Source: Coleophoma eucalyptorum
Taxonomy: Eukaryota > Ascomycota > Leotiomycetes > Helotiales > Dermateaceae
DNA length: 64,000 bases
Assembly: GCA_026120035.1 (NCBI GenBank)
Contig: JALRME010000019.1
Span: forward strand, 372,001-436,000
Direction of reading: 5' to 3'
The notes under the pieces were generated by a model. It searched no databases, was not told the origin of the DNA, and saw only the letters and a program-made list of their open reading frames with translations. Below are positions 24,249 through 36,618 of the stretch, piece after piece. Both the position numbers and the translations under genes were made by a program. Position 1 is the stretch's first letter; every line of letters begins with the position of its first letter.

Positions 24249-26163
24249 ATGGGGTTGTTTACTTCCCCAACCTCCTTCCGTCTCGCGAATGGCATCGAGA
24301 GCGCTTCTGTTACCCGCCGGTCCACTTTCACCGAACTTGCCTTTGGCTCCATCGTCGCTCGAAATGATCACGATGCACACCCGGCCCTGGGCCATCTCAT
24401 TCTTCTGGTTTTTGAGGCAGTAATGGAGGTAGTATGTGTCAGTTTACCGGGATATATCGTGGCAAGGCAGGGCATGTTCGATGCAGACAAACAGAAGTTT
24501 GTGGCAAATCTGAACGTCGCACTTTTCACGCCTTGTCTAAGTAAGTATTATCGACACTTGCGTATGGGAGGTGATTTTCTAATACGCATACAGTTTTTAC
24601 CAAACTCGCCAGTCAATTGACTGCCGACAAATTGATTGACCTAGCTGTAATTCCTTTCATCTTTGTTGTTCAAACTCTTGTCTCGTATCTTGTCTCTCGA
24701 GGTGTTTCCAAGGCCTTTGGCTTTGGAAAAAGGCCTGCAAACTTTGTGACTGCTATGGGTGTAAGTCTTGGAGTTTTTGTGGAAGTAATTCCGACCCTGA
24801 CCGGCCTCTAGGTGTTTGGCAACTCGAATTCGCTACCAATCTCCTTGGTTATCTCGTTATCACAAACATTGAAGGGTTTGCATTGGGACCAGATTCCTGG
24901 AGATAATGATGATGAAGTTGCTGCACGAGGTATTCTCTATCTCTTGATCTTCCAGCAGCTGGGACAGCTTGTACGATGGAGTTGGGGTTATCACGTACTC
25001 CTGGCACCTCCAGAGGCATATGAAGACCGAAGTGACGAAACCGCGATCGAAGAAGGCAGATACCGAGATGAGCCAGAAGGGGAGCTTATTCCAGGTCTTG
25101 ACGGCGAGAATGAACACACTCCATTCGTCACGAAGAATAATTCCAGCGGGAAGCTCACGAACGGCACTTCCTCTGAAGCATCATTCGAGTCCGGAGGCCG
25201 AACACCTATTAATAACGAGGGCTATGCCTCATCTTCGGAAGATGAAGAACACGGAGTACAAAAGAATTTGTCGGGCGTCCTCTCAACTCCTACGAACGGA
25301 AATATCTTCGCAGGCGATCGTTCAAACGGTAACCTCACTACCTTCCCTAGCATCAGGACTCCAGTCCTACAGGAGGAGCAGAATATTCCACCGGGAATGA
25401 AGGGGTGGATTCCTCTCGTTCGTCTCCATGCAAAACGCAGCGTCAATGCTGCTTCAGTTTTCACAGCATCCAGATCTCAGCGATTCTTTGAATCGCTACC
25501 AGCAGGTCTTCGACAAGTTCTCCTCAAGATATCCGCTGCTCTATACAAATTTTTCGTTGGGCTATGGGAATTCATGAACCCGCCACTCTGGGCTATGCTT
25601 CTTGCCGTTATTGTGGCATCCATTCCATCTCTTCAGAGACTCTTTTTCGAGGATGGATCTTTCATTGCCAATTCGGTCACTCGCGCAGTCTCTCAGTCTG
25701 GAGGTGTCGCCGTTCCTTTGATTCTTGTTGTTTTGGGTGCAAATTTGGCCCGCAACACACTTCCCAAAGAAGCTTTAGATGCTGATTCTGAAGAGAACAA
25801 GATCGGCAAGAAGCTGCTGATTGCCTCCCTTATCTCTAGAATGCTCCTGCCTACTATTATCATGGCGCCACTGCTGGCATTGGCCGCCAAGTTTATCCCT
25901 GTGAGCATATTGGACGATCCTATCTTCGTCATCGTATGCTTCTTGCTCACCGGGGCACCAAGTGCCTTGCAACTGGCTCAAATCTGCCAGATCAATGGCG
26001 TTTATGAGGGTGTTATGAGCAAACTTCTCTTCCAGAGCTATGTTATCTGGTATGTTCATTGTTCCTCATCTTTTTTCAGTTACTAATATTATCCAGGATC
26101 TTACCTTCCACACTCATTCTTGTGATGTGTGCCTTGGAAGTTGTCGAATGGGCGGTTATCTGA
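24249..26163 (+). CDS. Auxin-efflux-carrier-family membrane transport protein (Ecm3-like)
   Basis: Integral membrane protein of the Mem_trans/PIN-like family; the yeast relatives (Ecm3 and its paralogue) are linked to the endoplasmic reticulum and cell wall, with no proven substrate. Four exons: 24249-24540, 24594-24760, 24812-26049 and 26097-26163 (587 aa), with introns of 53, 51 and 47 nt. Splicing gives ALFTPCLIFTKLASQLTADK and FVTAMGVFGNSNSLP, the two most conserved stretches of the family. N-terminal helices (about 55-200) are followed by an acidic, Ser-rich loop (about 210-390). A second helical block reaches the end, with PLILVVLGANLARN and FLLTGAPSALQLAQICQING. This long central loop is normal for the fungal branch. 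Confidence 0.9.
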
Positions 26164-26932
26164 TCAGCCGGTGTAAAAGTGCAATGGCTATTTGTATTTG
26201 AGAACAGTGGGATTTAAGGAAGTACATATACGAGGGCGACAATTTTCTTTTGTTAACCGCTTTCCGCGTGGTGAAAGCATTGTTTAAGTAGACTGGGCAG
26301 GGCGGGTAAAGTAATCATAGCACACAAACCTTCTTATTTGCCAAATTTGAGAGCGTTGGCGTTTAAACATCGGATTCTTCGGGGAATATTCTTCCAGGGC
26401 ACGATGCGGGTTTCAATAGAAAACCCTTATGAATAAAGTCTGCTACAGTTTAATGGTATAAACTGAGGAGCATTTAGTCACATTTTTGCTGTGTCATGTT
26501 GTAGTGATTGTGAGCGCTCTAGTGTTTATGCTCGTCGCTAACGAGTAAAGTCCGTATAGCTCTGGTTTGACATGAGCCTGGATCAAGAGCAAGGTGACGG
26601 AGGCAACGAAAGCCCTGATAGAGCCCTTCAGATCAAACTCATCGCAATTTATCTCTGGTGGTCTACATATAGTTGCGTTTGTATGAGTACCACCTTAACT
26701 GCTACAGCCGGGGAGGTGGCGGGCACCAATGAGACTAAACTTTAAGATCCACTGCACACCTCGCTGCTGTCGCACGCCATCCCGGCTTCAAGTCACGACA
26801 AACTGCGGTACAGTAGTTTGAACATCCGAAACATCGTAGAACAGTGAACCAATCTCAACCAACAATCACGCGAATGACTTCTGAGGGCAATTTACCAAGT
26901 CCGTCCTTTGCACAGTATCCCATTAATGTACT
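26164..26932. other. Intergenic, promoter of sulfatase gene
   Basis: About 770 bp between two plus-strand genes. No frame or element can be supported. Confidence 0.45.
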
Positions 26933-29028
26933 ATGCGGTGGCCATATCTCCCATCGCTTTCGCTGGCACTAGCCACATCAGCTCTGGCATCCGCACCTAA
27001 CCAAGAAATTCTGGGTGCCAATGAACTCCATACTGGACCAGCACAAGTTAAGAAACAACCAAATGTTGTTTTCATCTTGACTGATGATCAAGATGTGCAT
27101 CTCTCATCACTAGACTACATGCCCTTTGTCAAGAGCCACCTCCTCGACAAGGGCACGTATTTCAGCAGGCACTATTGCACAACTGCCGTATGCTGTCCTT
27201 CAAGAGTTACACTCTGGACAGGCAAGGCGGCACATAATACCAATATTACGGATGTGAATCCGCCTTATGGTAAGACCGTCTCTTCAGCTTGAGGTTAGAG
27301 ATATGGTTTGACTCTGTGGCGGCTTAGGTGGTTACGGTAGATTTATTGAGCAGGGCTTTAATGATAAATATCTCCCTGTCTGGCTTCAAGAAGCTGGGTA
27401 TAACACATACTATACGGGGAAATTATTCAATGTCCATACTCTGTGGAACTACGACTCCCCGTATCCAGCCGGGTTTACAAGCACAGTCAATAATCCACTC
27501 CCCGGATTGTCTGTATATGGCTAATGACTACAGGACTTCTTGCTCGACCCAGGTACTTACAACTATCTCAACAGTACCTTCCAGCGTAATCAGGAGAAAC
27601 CAAAGAACTATGCGGGCCAATATAGTACTGATGTTCTGGCTGAGAAAGCATACGGACTTCTTGATGAAGCGGTCAATGCAGACAAACCTTTCTTCTTGAC
27701 TGTTGCCCCCAATGCTCCACATTGTAATATCAACATGCACAGCTATAGTGATGATGGGAATCATCACGAGACTGACTTTGGTCCTCCTGTTGCAGCGAAG
27801 AGACATGAGAATTTGTTCGAAGGCGTGAAAGTTCCGAGGACGGAGAACTTCAATCCTGATGAGGTGAATTCTCATGACAATGTTCGCTCGAAAGACCAGC
27901 TAACCTCTTTTCTTTCAGCCATCTGGAGCGAACTGGATCCGCAATCTCAAGAAGCAGAATCAGACAAATCTAGATTTCAATGACAACTTTTACAGGAAAA
28001 GACTACAGGCACTCCAAGCCGTCGATGAAATGGTCGACACGCTTTTCAAAAAGCTTGAAGCTTACGGGATTTTGGACAATACTTATATCGTCTACAGCAC
28101 CGACAACGGATTCCATATTGGCCAGCACCGCCTTCAGCCTGGCAAATCCTGCGGCGTGGAAGAGGATATCCACATCCCTCTCATCATCCGCGGGCCCGGT
28201 GTGGGTGAGAATGAGACTACAGATATTGTGACTACGCATACAGATCTGGCACCGACTTTCTTCGAAATCCTGGGGATACCACTACGAACTGATTTTGATG
28301 GTGCTGCCTTTCCGATTACAAAGCAGGGCTTAGAGGACCTCGCTGTGGTAGACAGGAAAGAGCATGTTAATGTCGAGTATTGGGGCTTTGCTGGAAGTGA
28401 GGGTGCTTATGGCTGTAAGTGGACAAGATGATATTTGTCTTTGGATATTTCCTGACACTGTTATAGATGGACCCATGGATTCATTTAACAATACGTATAA
28501 AGCACTCAGAATCATCGGGCCAGGTTATAACCTATATTATTCTGTATGGTGCAACAACGAACACGAGCTATATGACATGAACGTAAGTCTTTCTACCGCT
28601 GACTACAATCCTCTTCTCCCTCCGCCCCAGCTGAACAATCCAACCAACAGAATGATCCCGGTCAACTCCAAAACCTCCTCCATCCGTCACAATCCCACAA
28701 GGGCCATAAAATCCTGAACCTACCTATCAGCAAAGTAACTGCACGGTTAGACTCCCTCCTCTTCGTCTTGAAATCTTGTAAAGGCCTCAGGTGCTCGAAA
28801 CCATGGCAGGCTCTGCACCCACAAGGAGAGGTGACTTCTCTCCACGATTCATTATCGGTACGATTCGATCGTTTCTACGAGGTGGAGCAGAAACGAGTTG
28901 TTTTTGATAGGTGTGAGAGGGGTTATTTGCCGGAGAGCGAGGGCCCGATGTGGGAGGATTTTGGGAAGACATTCGGGGGCATGGAGATGTTTTATAGGGG
29001 AGGTGTGCATTGGAGTGAGTATGTTTGA
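26933..29028 (+). CDS. Secreted arylsulfatase-type sulfatase
   Basis: Hydrolyses sulfate esters, probably outside the cell or in the secretory route, for sulfur acquisition. Six exons: 26933-27269, 27328-27485, 27534-27863, 27919-28414, 28467-28582 and 28651-29028 (604 aa). All joins keep frame, for example PPYG-GYGRFIEQGFND, GFTST-DFLLDPGTYNY, FNPDE-PSGANWIRNL and EGAYG-YGPMDSFNNTY. A signal peptide covers about residues 1-20. Metal-binding FILTDDQD is near residue 49. The sulfatase signature CCPSRVTLWTGK follows, with Cys87 as the residue normally converted to formylglycine. YSTDNGFHIGQHRL supplies further metal and sulfate ligands. Intron 2 (27486-27533) begins GTCAAT, an uncommon donor, chosen because it restores the family sequence and has a CTAAT branch motif with a CAG acceptor. 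Confidence 0.91.
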
Positions 29029-29559
29029 ATGTATTTGATGCTATGGTTGAAATGATGGACCAAAGTCAAGTAAGGATTAAAATATATTCTGAAACGAACC
29101 ACAAAAGAAGATTCTCTATGCCTCATGTCTGTAATATCCCAACCCCAACCCCAACCCCAAAAGAACCTGCGATCAAGCGACCAACCATCGGTAGCCACCC
29201 TCTTTTGCCCCGTTCTATCATGTTCTGTTAGAGGTTGGAGGATCGATTATGAGGTGATTCGCGTGTGAGCAATGTGAGAACAATTGGGTGGTAACATGAT
29301 TGAATAGAATTGAACTGAAGATCCCATCCTGGAACTTTCTGCCATACTAATAACTAAAATAAAGGGACTTGTCGATCAAGTCGAACTTAGATAAAGTTGA
29401 ACAGTCTTAAACGATCTTGTAAGTCACGTGAATACGACCCTCGTAGGTCAATTATAACCCCTATAGCCTAACATGCCCTCTGTAGGTCAACATATTCTCT
29501 CAAGGTATCTCCCTTCATATAATCCCCACCCTTCCACCTCTCTATCTTGAAAGCTCCAA
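29029..29559. other. Intergenic, sulfatase 3' flank
   Basis: About 530 bp after the sulfatase stop. It contains the CCCCAA repeat described separately and otherwise no recognised feature. Confidence 0.45.
29138..29158. repeat. Short (CCCCAA)n repeat, potential G-quadruplex on minus strand
   Basis: Four cytosine tracts of 3-4 bases separated by AA. The minus strand therefore has four G tracts with two-base loops, which can form a G-quadruplex. It lies 110 bp after the sulfatase stop. Confidence 0.85.
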
Positions 29560-29736
29560 CTACTTTCCACCGGCACCCGCCCCATTCCCTCGACTTCCTT
29601 GCTCAACGCTAGCCGGAACAGCAGCGCGTGGTGTAGCAGGTCGCTCACTTGTTTCGACCGATCTCGCGTTTCCCTCGTTGCCATCTTTCTTGTCCTTGCC
29701 TTTCTTCAGACTACTGACGAGGAGGGCGATGCACAT
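29560..29736 (-). CDS. Possible small basic protein (58 aa)
   Basis: Hypothetical. Starts MCIALLVSSLKKGKDKKDGN and continues as a Ser/Ala/Gly/Pro-rich tail ending GNGAGAGGK. The hydrophobic start with an N-terminal Cys, followed by a Lys-rich stretch, would suit a small membrane-associated protein. No family is recognised. The frame is open upstream through the microsatellite, which argues that part of the openness is chance. Conservation in a related genome would decide. Confidence 0.25.
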   Translation of the reverse strand: MCIALLVSSLKKGKDKKDGNEGNARSVETSERPATPRAAVPASVEQGSRGNGAGAGGK

Positions 29737-29948
29737 TTTGGGTGTTTGTGGGTGTGGTGTTGAAGTCTGGAGATACGCAGTAAGTTGTAGGATATTCGAT
29801 AGCCGACAAGCGGGTTGCGGGAGAAGTTGGTCAAAAGTGGTCGCTTTTGGTGAAGTAGAGAGGTGCGGTGTTCTTTTGGGGAATGGCAATGAGTCTGATA
29901 TAAGTAGGAAATCTAGCTCGCAGTGGAATTGTGTCTGAGGTAGATAAG

Positions 29949-29949
<1 letters not shown>

Positions 29950-29986
<37 letters not shown>
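29950..29986. repeat. (CA)n(TA)n microsatellite
   Basis: About 13 CA units run directly into about five TA units. A plain compound dinucleotide microsatellite in an intergenic region, likely variable between strains. Confidence 0.95.
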
Positions 29987-30084
29987 GTACATACAATGAA
30001 CTTATACACTGTTATCTACGTACATATTTATTCAGCCAACATCCGGCATTCCCAATATCTCACTAACATTCGCAGCAGGATTAA

Positions 30085-30471
30085 ATGGCACGAGCCAATC
30101 AAGACCACTATAATTATAGCATGTACAGCCACTACAGCAAGATGCCTCTTCTAGGGCCCTGGAGATCATGGTCAGAAGAGGCTCGTAATGCTTTTCGGAC
30201 GGTTGCTGCTCGCGTCGTTATCTCCTTCGGGAACCACTTCGTGGTTACTTGTTTAGGAATGCTTCGTGCATCGCCCGTCTCCCCTTTTTTTGCCGATGGG
30301 GCCGGTCAGCTTGCTCGCTACCGTATTGAACCATATCACGTGAGTGTAATATGCCTCCCTCTCTTTTTGGAGAGAGGGGGAGATGTCGTCGCTAAACATT
30401 TGCAGTTGTTCTTGTTGTGCTCTACTGGCAATGTTCATGTCTTATGTAGATGGAATCGAGTTTTGGGATGA
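30085..30471 (+). CDS. Possible small spliced protein (about 106 aa)
   Basis: Hypothetical. The frame begins MARANQDHYNYSMYSHYSKM and contains a canonical-looking 66-nt intron at 30340-30405: GTGAGT donor, GCTAAAC branch motif and TTTGCAG acceptor. Splicing gives 106 aa and preserves the frame. No family is recognised. The intron signals are the main reason for reporting it; the intron-retained frame is also open, so the case is weak. It could instead be part of the leader of the MYND gene that starts at 30702. Confidence 0.27.
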   Translation: MARANQDHYNYSMYSHYSKMPLLGPWRSWSEEARNAFRTVAARVVISFGNHFVVTCLGMLRASPVSPFFADGAGQLARYRIEPYHVSVICLPLFLERGGDVVAKHLQLFLLCSTGNVHVLCRWNRVLG

Positions 30472-30701
30472 AATCTTCGAGGCGTAGACGGTGGCAAGGA
30501 AAGATATCAAGTTGTCTTTTCAATTTAGTGTTTCAGCCCCTTCGTCAATGCGCTTCTCATTCAAGCTTGCCAATTTGTCTTCTTCCTCTTCCCTTCCAGC
30601 TGGCTATCCTTTCACTCGAAACACAACTTCCATTCCCTAACCCATATCATCTCATATCACGACTACACTAACTCCCACCCTCCCCAACCAAGACCCAGAA
30701 G

Positions 30702-31591
30702 ATGCCGCCCTCAAAACCCTTCCCCAACTTCACCTCCCCCCGCACATTCCCCACCTTCCAGGGCCTGCCCCTTACCAACCCGCCCTCACTCCCCGGCGTC
30801 ACCTACCCGTCCGCCTCGGATCTCTCCTCGCCGTATTTCCTGCTTGGCACCCTGAAGGAAAATATGACCCTCTCTACAAACCCAACCTACATCCTCCAAG
30901 ACTGCTCGGGCCAAAACTTCGCCTGCGTTCTCAAAGTCCCCGACTCGACGGCATCAACTCCCAAGTTTGCGGTCGATGGCTTGAAGAAGGGCCAGACCCT
31001 TGTTCTTGAGAGCCCGACACGTGGCGGTGTCAAGGAGGGCAAGCAGGGGCACGTGGCGGCGAACCTCGCGGATGTTTTGGTATGTTCTTGTTTGTTTTGT
31101 TTTGTTTTGATCACAGAATTCTACTTTTCGGCGGTTATACCTGGTTGGCTTTGTTCCGGGATGCGTTGAAGTTTCGTTTGGGGGATGTTTTATTCTTCCT
31201 CATTTTATTTTCTCTTTATGGGAGGACAGTGCACTAAGTTGATGCAGGTCATACCAACGAAGGTAGAGAGGCTTATGGAGTTGAGTATCAAAGTCAAAAC
31301 TGAGCAGGTGCAGAAAGAAGGGGAAGTGGAGGAGGGGGAAGAAGTGTGTCAGGCTTGTGGGAAGACGGGTAACAAGCTGCTGAGATGTAAAGGATGTGAG
31401 AGTGTTTGGTACTGTGACAAGGTATGCGCTTTCCTATGCTCTCACGTGCTAAGATGTCTGAAGAGGAGACTGATTTCAAGGAATAGGCTTGTCAGACCAA
31501 AGGTTGGAGCGAGGGTGGTCATAAGTCTGATTGCAAAATCTTCAAAACGGTCATTGGTTTGGAGTTTGGGGATCGAGGACTGTTAGAATGA
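30702..31591 (+). CDS. MYND-type zinc-finger protein
   Basis: Three exons: 30702-31079, 31248-31421 and 31487-31591, giving 218 aa, with introns of 168 and 65 nt that fall between codons. The first 125 residues are Pro-rich and then look folded, but I recognise no domain. The C-terminus carries a complete MYND zinc finger (about residues 160-198). It has CQACGK, LLRCKGCESVWYCDK and, after the second intron, ACQTKGWSEGGHKSDC, so all eight Cys/His ligands are present. MYND fingers usually bind proline-rich partner proteins. No SET domain accompanies it, so this is not a SMYD methyltransferase. Function unknown. Confidence 0.82.
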
Positions 31592-31794
31592 GGTGGTTTC
31601 AAAGTTAGTTATGAAAATAGACATTAATACAAGCTTGGATAATTCATAGATATACGATCATGGGAATTGTACTCTTGGTTGGCTTGATGTAACTGAATTT
31701 CCTATGTACGTGGTGTTGCAAGAGTCTCGAATACAAATCGTCAACGTTATTTACAAGTTCTAAAAACCATCAGCCTGCCATGAAAAGCAGCCCT

Positions 31795-33920
31795 TTATAT
31801 TATTGATATACGCAGCTTCTCTGCGCTAGCAAGGAGCTTCATCATTGGTGAGTCCAATGGAGTTGTTGGTCTTGGATGATCAGCCATCTCTGCAGTTCCA
31901 ACTCTCAGGTAAGAATTCTCAGACTCGGCCGATTTGCGCAGCAGGACCACATCCATTACACCTCGTTGGTGGTGGCGAATGGGAACACAGTAGGTTGGGC
32001 TGGTAATCGGGGCGTTAGGATTATCAAGAACACCTGCCCCAATCTGATTCATCTTATCATCGTGTAAAACAGCCGTGGTGTTAACATAGAGCTGCTTTCC
32101 ATCTATATCCTGGTAGTCGGGCCCTGTGCGCTTGATAATTGGTATGGCTACGATAAACCCGTTAAAGCTAAGTTTTGCATTCTGCAGAGCGCCGAATCGA
32201 TCTTGGCCAGAGAGCTCGACCTGAATGTCAATGTTCTCGATAAGAGCAGTCGCACCTTGTACTGCTCGGGCAGGATCAATTCGGCCCTGATGGCTAATCC
32301 ATGACCATGAAGGCACCCGGACTTTTTGCTGGTCTTCTGCAGTTCGACCAAAGCTCTTCCATAACAACCCACGTATGAACTCCAAGTTGTGAGACCAGAG
32401 GCCAGCAACGTAATGATTGCCAGCTGCTTGAATGTTCTGGCTAAAAATGCTGGCTATGCCGGAGAGAGCAGGTAGGATATCGGATCCTTGGGTGAGAGAC
32501 CGTTTTGTGTATTCTCGTACAAGCGCCCACCAAGTATCGAACACCTTCACATCGTCGTTGGTTGACAGATACAATGAACGCCGCCACGTGGACATATCTC
32601 CACCCGAATCGGCAGACTCTTGCTTAAGCAGATCCGTCGATTCACTCCATCGGGCTTCCTGACATTCCCAATGGAACTGATCCTTTCCGAAGAAAACGTT
32701 GCGTCTTGAGAGCAGGCGTTCTTGAAGAGTCCAGCCTCGTCTACTTAAGGGTGCATTGTCAACTTCTGTAGCAAAGTCATCAAGGGCAGCAGCGACATAG
32801 TAGTGGCCATCCAGATTTCTATATCCATTATAATGAGGCAATGCTACAGATCTTTCGAGTGCTGGGATTCTGGGCTTGAGAAATCCTTCGTCGGACGCTG
32901 AAGCATTGGCTGCCGAGAGAGTCAAAGCTGCTAGATTATACACACTGGCCATCTTTGATGACTCGCCTTCCCAGTCAGCAGTGTTATCTTGAATGATACA
33001 CAACGAGTCGATCCAAAGATACTGGAACCCAAGGCTCTTGGTGACGAAAATCGCATCCTGAAAGTTCCGGCAGAGTGCTTCGCTTGGAATACATTTCTCG
33101 AAATCACTTAAAGTAGACGAGGTGGTTCTGGTGACGTGACTACTTCCCCAGCAATGACTCAATGCGATGTATTTGCCTTTGGATCCGTTCGTTGTATGGA
33201 GATATGGTTGGTGCCCGTTTTCCTCAGTTCCAGAAACATCGATAACGCGAGTGGGAAGTGTGACAATGTTATCACCCCCGACAGATTCGATCCCAGGTGC
33301 TGTATTCCTACAAGTGCGATGAGAAGAATTGCAATGGTTCAGCCATCGGGAAATTATGGCCGTGTCGTGTGCAGGCCCGACGGGTCTCAACAACACGTCC
33401 GAAGCCAGCCGAGCAGGACTATCTGCAAGCCATCAGCTTGGCTGATTTATGAATCACATAAGTAGCTTGGAGATGAGTGAAGCTCACCATATGGAGCCCA
33501 TAGATCTATCTTTTTCCAGTACGACGTAGAGTTGGACGTTGGGGAGCCGACATGGACCATCAACCCAAAAAGCGCGGCAGCACTTGCAGGATTGTTTTCG
33601 ACAATATAGCGAGGCCATTGATCGGCAGTCACCGCAGACAATCTGACGCAGTCACCTTCTTCAATCGGTGGTTTATTCGGGTATCGTTCATCAGCATTAG
33701 AAGCCTCGTAGAATAGTGCACACGATGGACAATCATTAGCCGATTCTCGCAATTCACGATAGGTCGCATGATGCGGATACCCGGTGGGCACATCTGAACG
33801 GCCCACCGTCTGGTAGTGTCGTTTTATAGTTGCGATACTAACGAGATCTATCAAGTTGCACCGCGCGCAGGGCGTCATGTTGATGGTGAGATTCGTTAGT
33901 GAACCAAGTTCTGCAGCCAT
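31795..33920 (-). CDS. HET-domain protein (heterokaryon incompatibility family)
   Basis: Member of the fungal HET family, which includes allorecognition and cell-death inducers; most members have no tested role. Two exons, 33920-33488 and 33422-31795, giving 686 aa, with a 65-nt intron (GTGAGC...TGCAG) joining WAPY-D-SPARLASDVLL. The N-terminal CARCNLIDL and CPSCALFYEA resemble the cysteine-rich lead segment common in these proteins. The HET domain begins at about residue 235 with YIALSHCWGSS and continues with LGFQYLWIDSLCIIQD, WEGESSKMASVYNLAALTLS and SRRGWTLQERLLSRR, the standard blocks. The C-terminal part varies in this family and shows no further domain. The reading frame is intact. Confidence 0.93.
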
Positions 33921-36618
33921 CCTTTTCTTTGCTGTGTTTGAGAACAGAGACCCAGAGAGTCGACTTGACTGCGTTTATAGAAGAACCTCGCCGTATTGTC
34001 GATTGAAGAAGTGCAACAGGGAAGGCAAAATCAATACTTGGCGCATGAGAGGCTGATCAGCTGCAGGCCCGTCTCGCGGAACAACTCATCCATTTCAAGC
34101 TGAAAAATAATAGGAAAAGACAAGGAAAGTGGCAAAAGTCGTCATTAGGCTCCTATATTCCCCCCCAAAAATTAAAAGTGCAAGTCTGCTCAACAGATGC
34201 GGCTCTCAAGTTCGGCTCATAAGAACTAAGACTAGGAAATGGAGATCATTTCTGAGGAAATCGCCTCGTTAGCAGCTCCGACAATTCCGAGTTGGCATGG
34301 TCGCTCTATACGGTGCTCTTTACGAGAAAAACGGAAAACGATGCTTTGGAGAATATTGAAGCTATCTAAGTGAAAGGGGTTGACAGTCGCAACGCACCAT
34401 AAAACAAAAGGGAATGTATTCTTGGATCCATCCGAGGAAACCAAAAGACATGCGATGATCTGCAATGCCCGCCGAAACGTGCAGAAATTAATGGTTAATC
34501 TTAAGCTTGTTTTTCCACTTCTCAAATTCTCTACCCTCTGTCCAATTGCATCATCGCCCTGTTGGAGATTCGACCCCATTAACACCTTGCGAGCATTCCC
34601 AGCGGCAAATGTTCGGCTCCATATTTTTTTTATTAAAAAAAAAAAAAAAACACTGCAGTGATTGAGCCATGTGTCTTGTGTTTGACACGATTGATTGCCT
34701 GCCTTTTGAAAGCTAGATTACGCGGTCCTTGCCATCCCAAAGAGTACAATAAGTGTCACAGAATATCACCGCGGTCGCTTAGCTCTAATGCTCGCTACCC
34801 TCAGCTAAGCAACGCCTCTGCGAGGTTAACGTCTGCCACGTTCTCCCTACCGACCTTATAGCCTAGATTTGCTGAAATATGGCTTTTCCGTTTGAGTAAC
34901 TAGTAATAGTAGATATGCTGGTATTCACGGAGGTAAGTTGTTCATTCTGACTTTCAGTAATGATAGACACTGAGATATGTATTTGAACACCCTCAACCTC
35001 TCAGTTGGATGTATCAAATTCGATGTCGACAATCTCTAGGCAGACACCAACAAGGCTAGTATTCATAAATGCAGGAGTCGCCATTTACATTCAGAAAGCC
35101 AACCTCATTATCATAGCTGTCGCTACTGAGCTAGAATTTACTATCAAATTTGGAGATCTCATTTCGGAACCGAGTCTTTGAGTTGTTGGATTTGAATCCT
35201 TTGATCATTATTACTCTAAATAATGTGACACGCGTACCGAATATTATGGTTGAATTTCTGAGTTCTCGGAGTATTGTTGCCACCACTACTCAGAGATGAT
35301 CTCATAAGCTATATGAGCAAATTTTTGGAATGAAAGCTCCAAGTTGCTTTGGTTAGGAGAGCTCTTCATCTAAGAAAATTTCTAGGTAACCTATCGCGTG
35401 AGCAATAATTCGGATAGAAATCACCGCCGATGATCCTAGAAATCAAATTTCTAGCAGTAGTTCGGCGAGACAAAAGTCGTAGTGTAGTAATGACGTATTG
35501 GGGTGAGACAGAAAGAAGCTCTGGTCAAGGTCATTCGGCTATCGGATTTTTTCAAGAAGTCATCAATCACTTGGGACGACTACACCCGAATCGCCGCGAA
35601 TAATCAATCTGGTAAAGGATGATGATCGTGGCTATGGCATTTAAGGATTCGGCCGGTTGCAATCAGATATGACATAGATAACAGACTGTAGCTTTCCTGG
35701 CTACTGCATTGTGGGTAGAATATCACAAGCTGCACAGCCCCAGCCACAGGCGAGTGATCAATACTGTACCTTAGACCCCCACACGACACCCGCTTAATTT
35801 TCAGCTCTTGCTAACTCTCTCCTTCTCGGATTCCCTTTAGCTCTCTTTAGTCTGGTAGCAGGGCTGATATCACTGCTTTTGGACAATTCGCCAGCTACGT
35901 AGGTTGTACCATCTCAAGATAAGCTTAAAGTGACGGGGTCTTCTGGCTGCTCGCCTACGTTGTCAAAGCTTTTTGACCGAAGCGGGTTTGGGCTTTCGGA
36001 AGTTTAACTAGGGCTCAAACAGAATACGAGCTCACACAGATAATACTCTCACTCAGTCTTTGACAGTTCTGCGGGTTTGAAGCGAGTCGATAAAAGCCTT
36101 GCTGCAGCACGTATGTCTTTATTTCTGGAATACCATGTACCATGGTTGGTTGAAAAGGTCTCCTTATGAATTCCATCACGAACTCTTTTTGCTTAACGGC
36201 GATGACTTCATGCTAATGAATTAGTTCCGAACTACCTCTATGAACGTGCTTCTATGGGCGGAGTATCTATCGAATGATGCGCGAGCAAACTGTATAAGAA
36301 CTAAGCAGAGCAGAACAGATCGAAACATGTAGCTACTGTAGTATGCTGGTTTGAACAGAATTTACTTTTGAGTTTTTCATATATTCGATTACTATAGCGT
36401 TTGCCACTAGGTAAATTTCAAACACTGCCTCCCATTATAGATTAATGTTCATATTCCATACTCGCCATATTGTACTAATGATAGATTCTAAGAACCAAGG
36501 AGAAAAAGTGGCTTTTCTAAAGCTGTCATTGAGCACCAAAGCGTAGATCAATATTTGCTCTCGTCAAGACATCCACCCTTTACCGAGATCCCTGTACCTA
36601 GTGCACAAGCTGAGGCTA
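33921..36618. other. 2.7 kb gene-free region beside the HET gene
   Basis: No frame above about 117 codons and none with family motifs. It contains a T-run followed by an A16 run (34635-34650). It may be decayed mobile or repeat DNA, but I could not recognise any element in it. Confidence 0.45.
34624..34650. repeat. T-run and A16 homopolymer
   Basis: Eight T residues, then ATT, then sixteen A residues. It could be a simple repeat or the poly(A) end of an old retroposed copy; no element was seen next to it. Confidence 0.9.
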
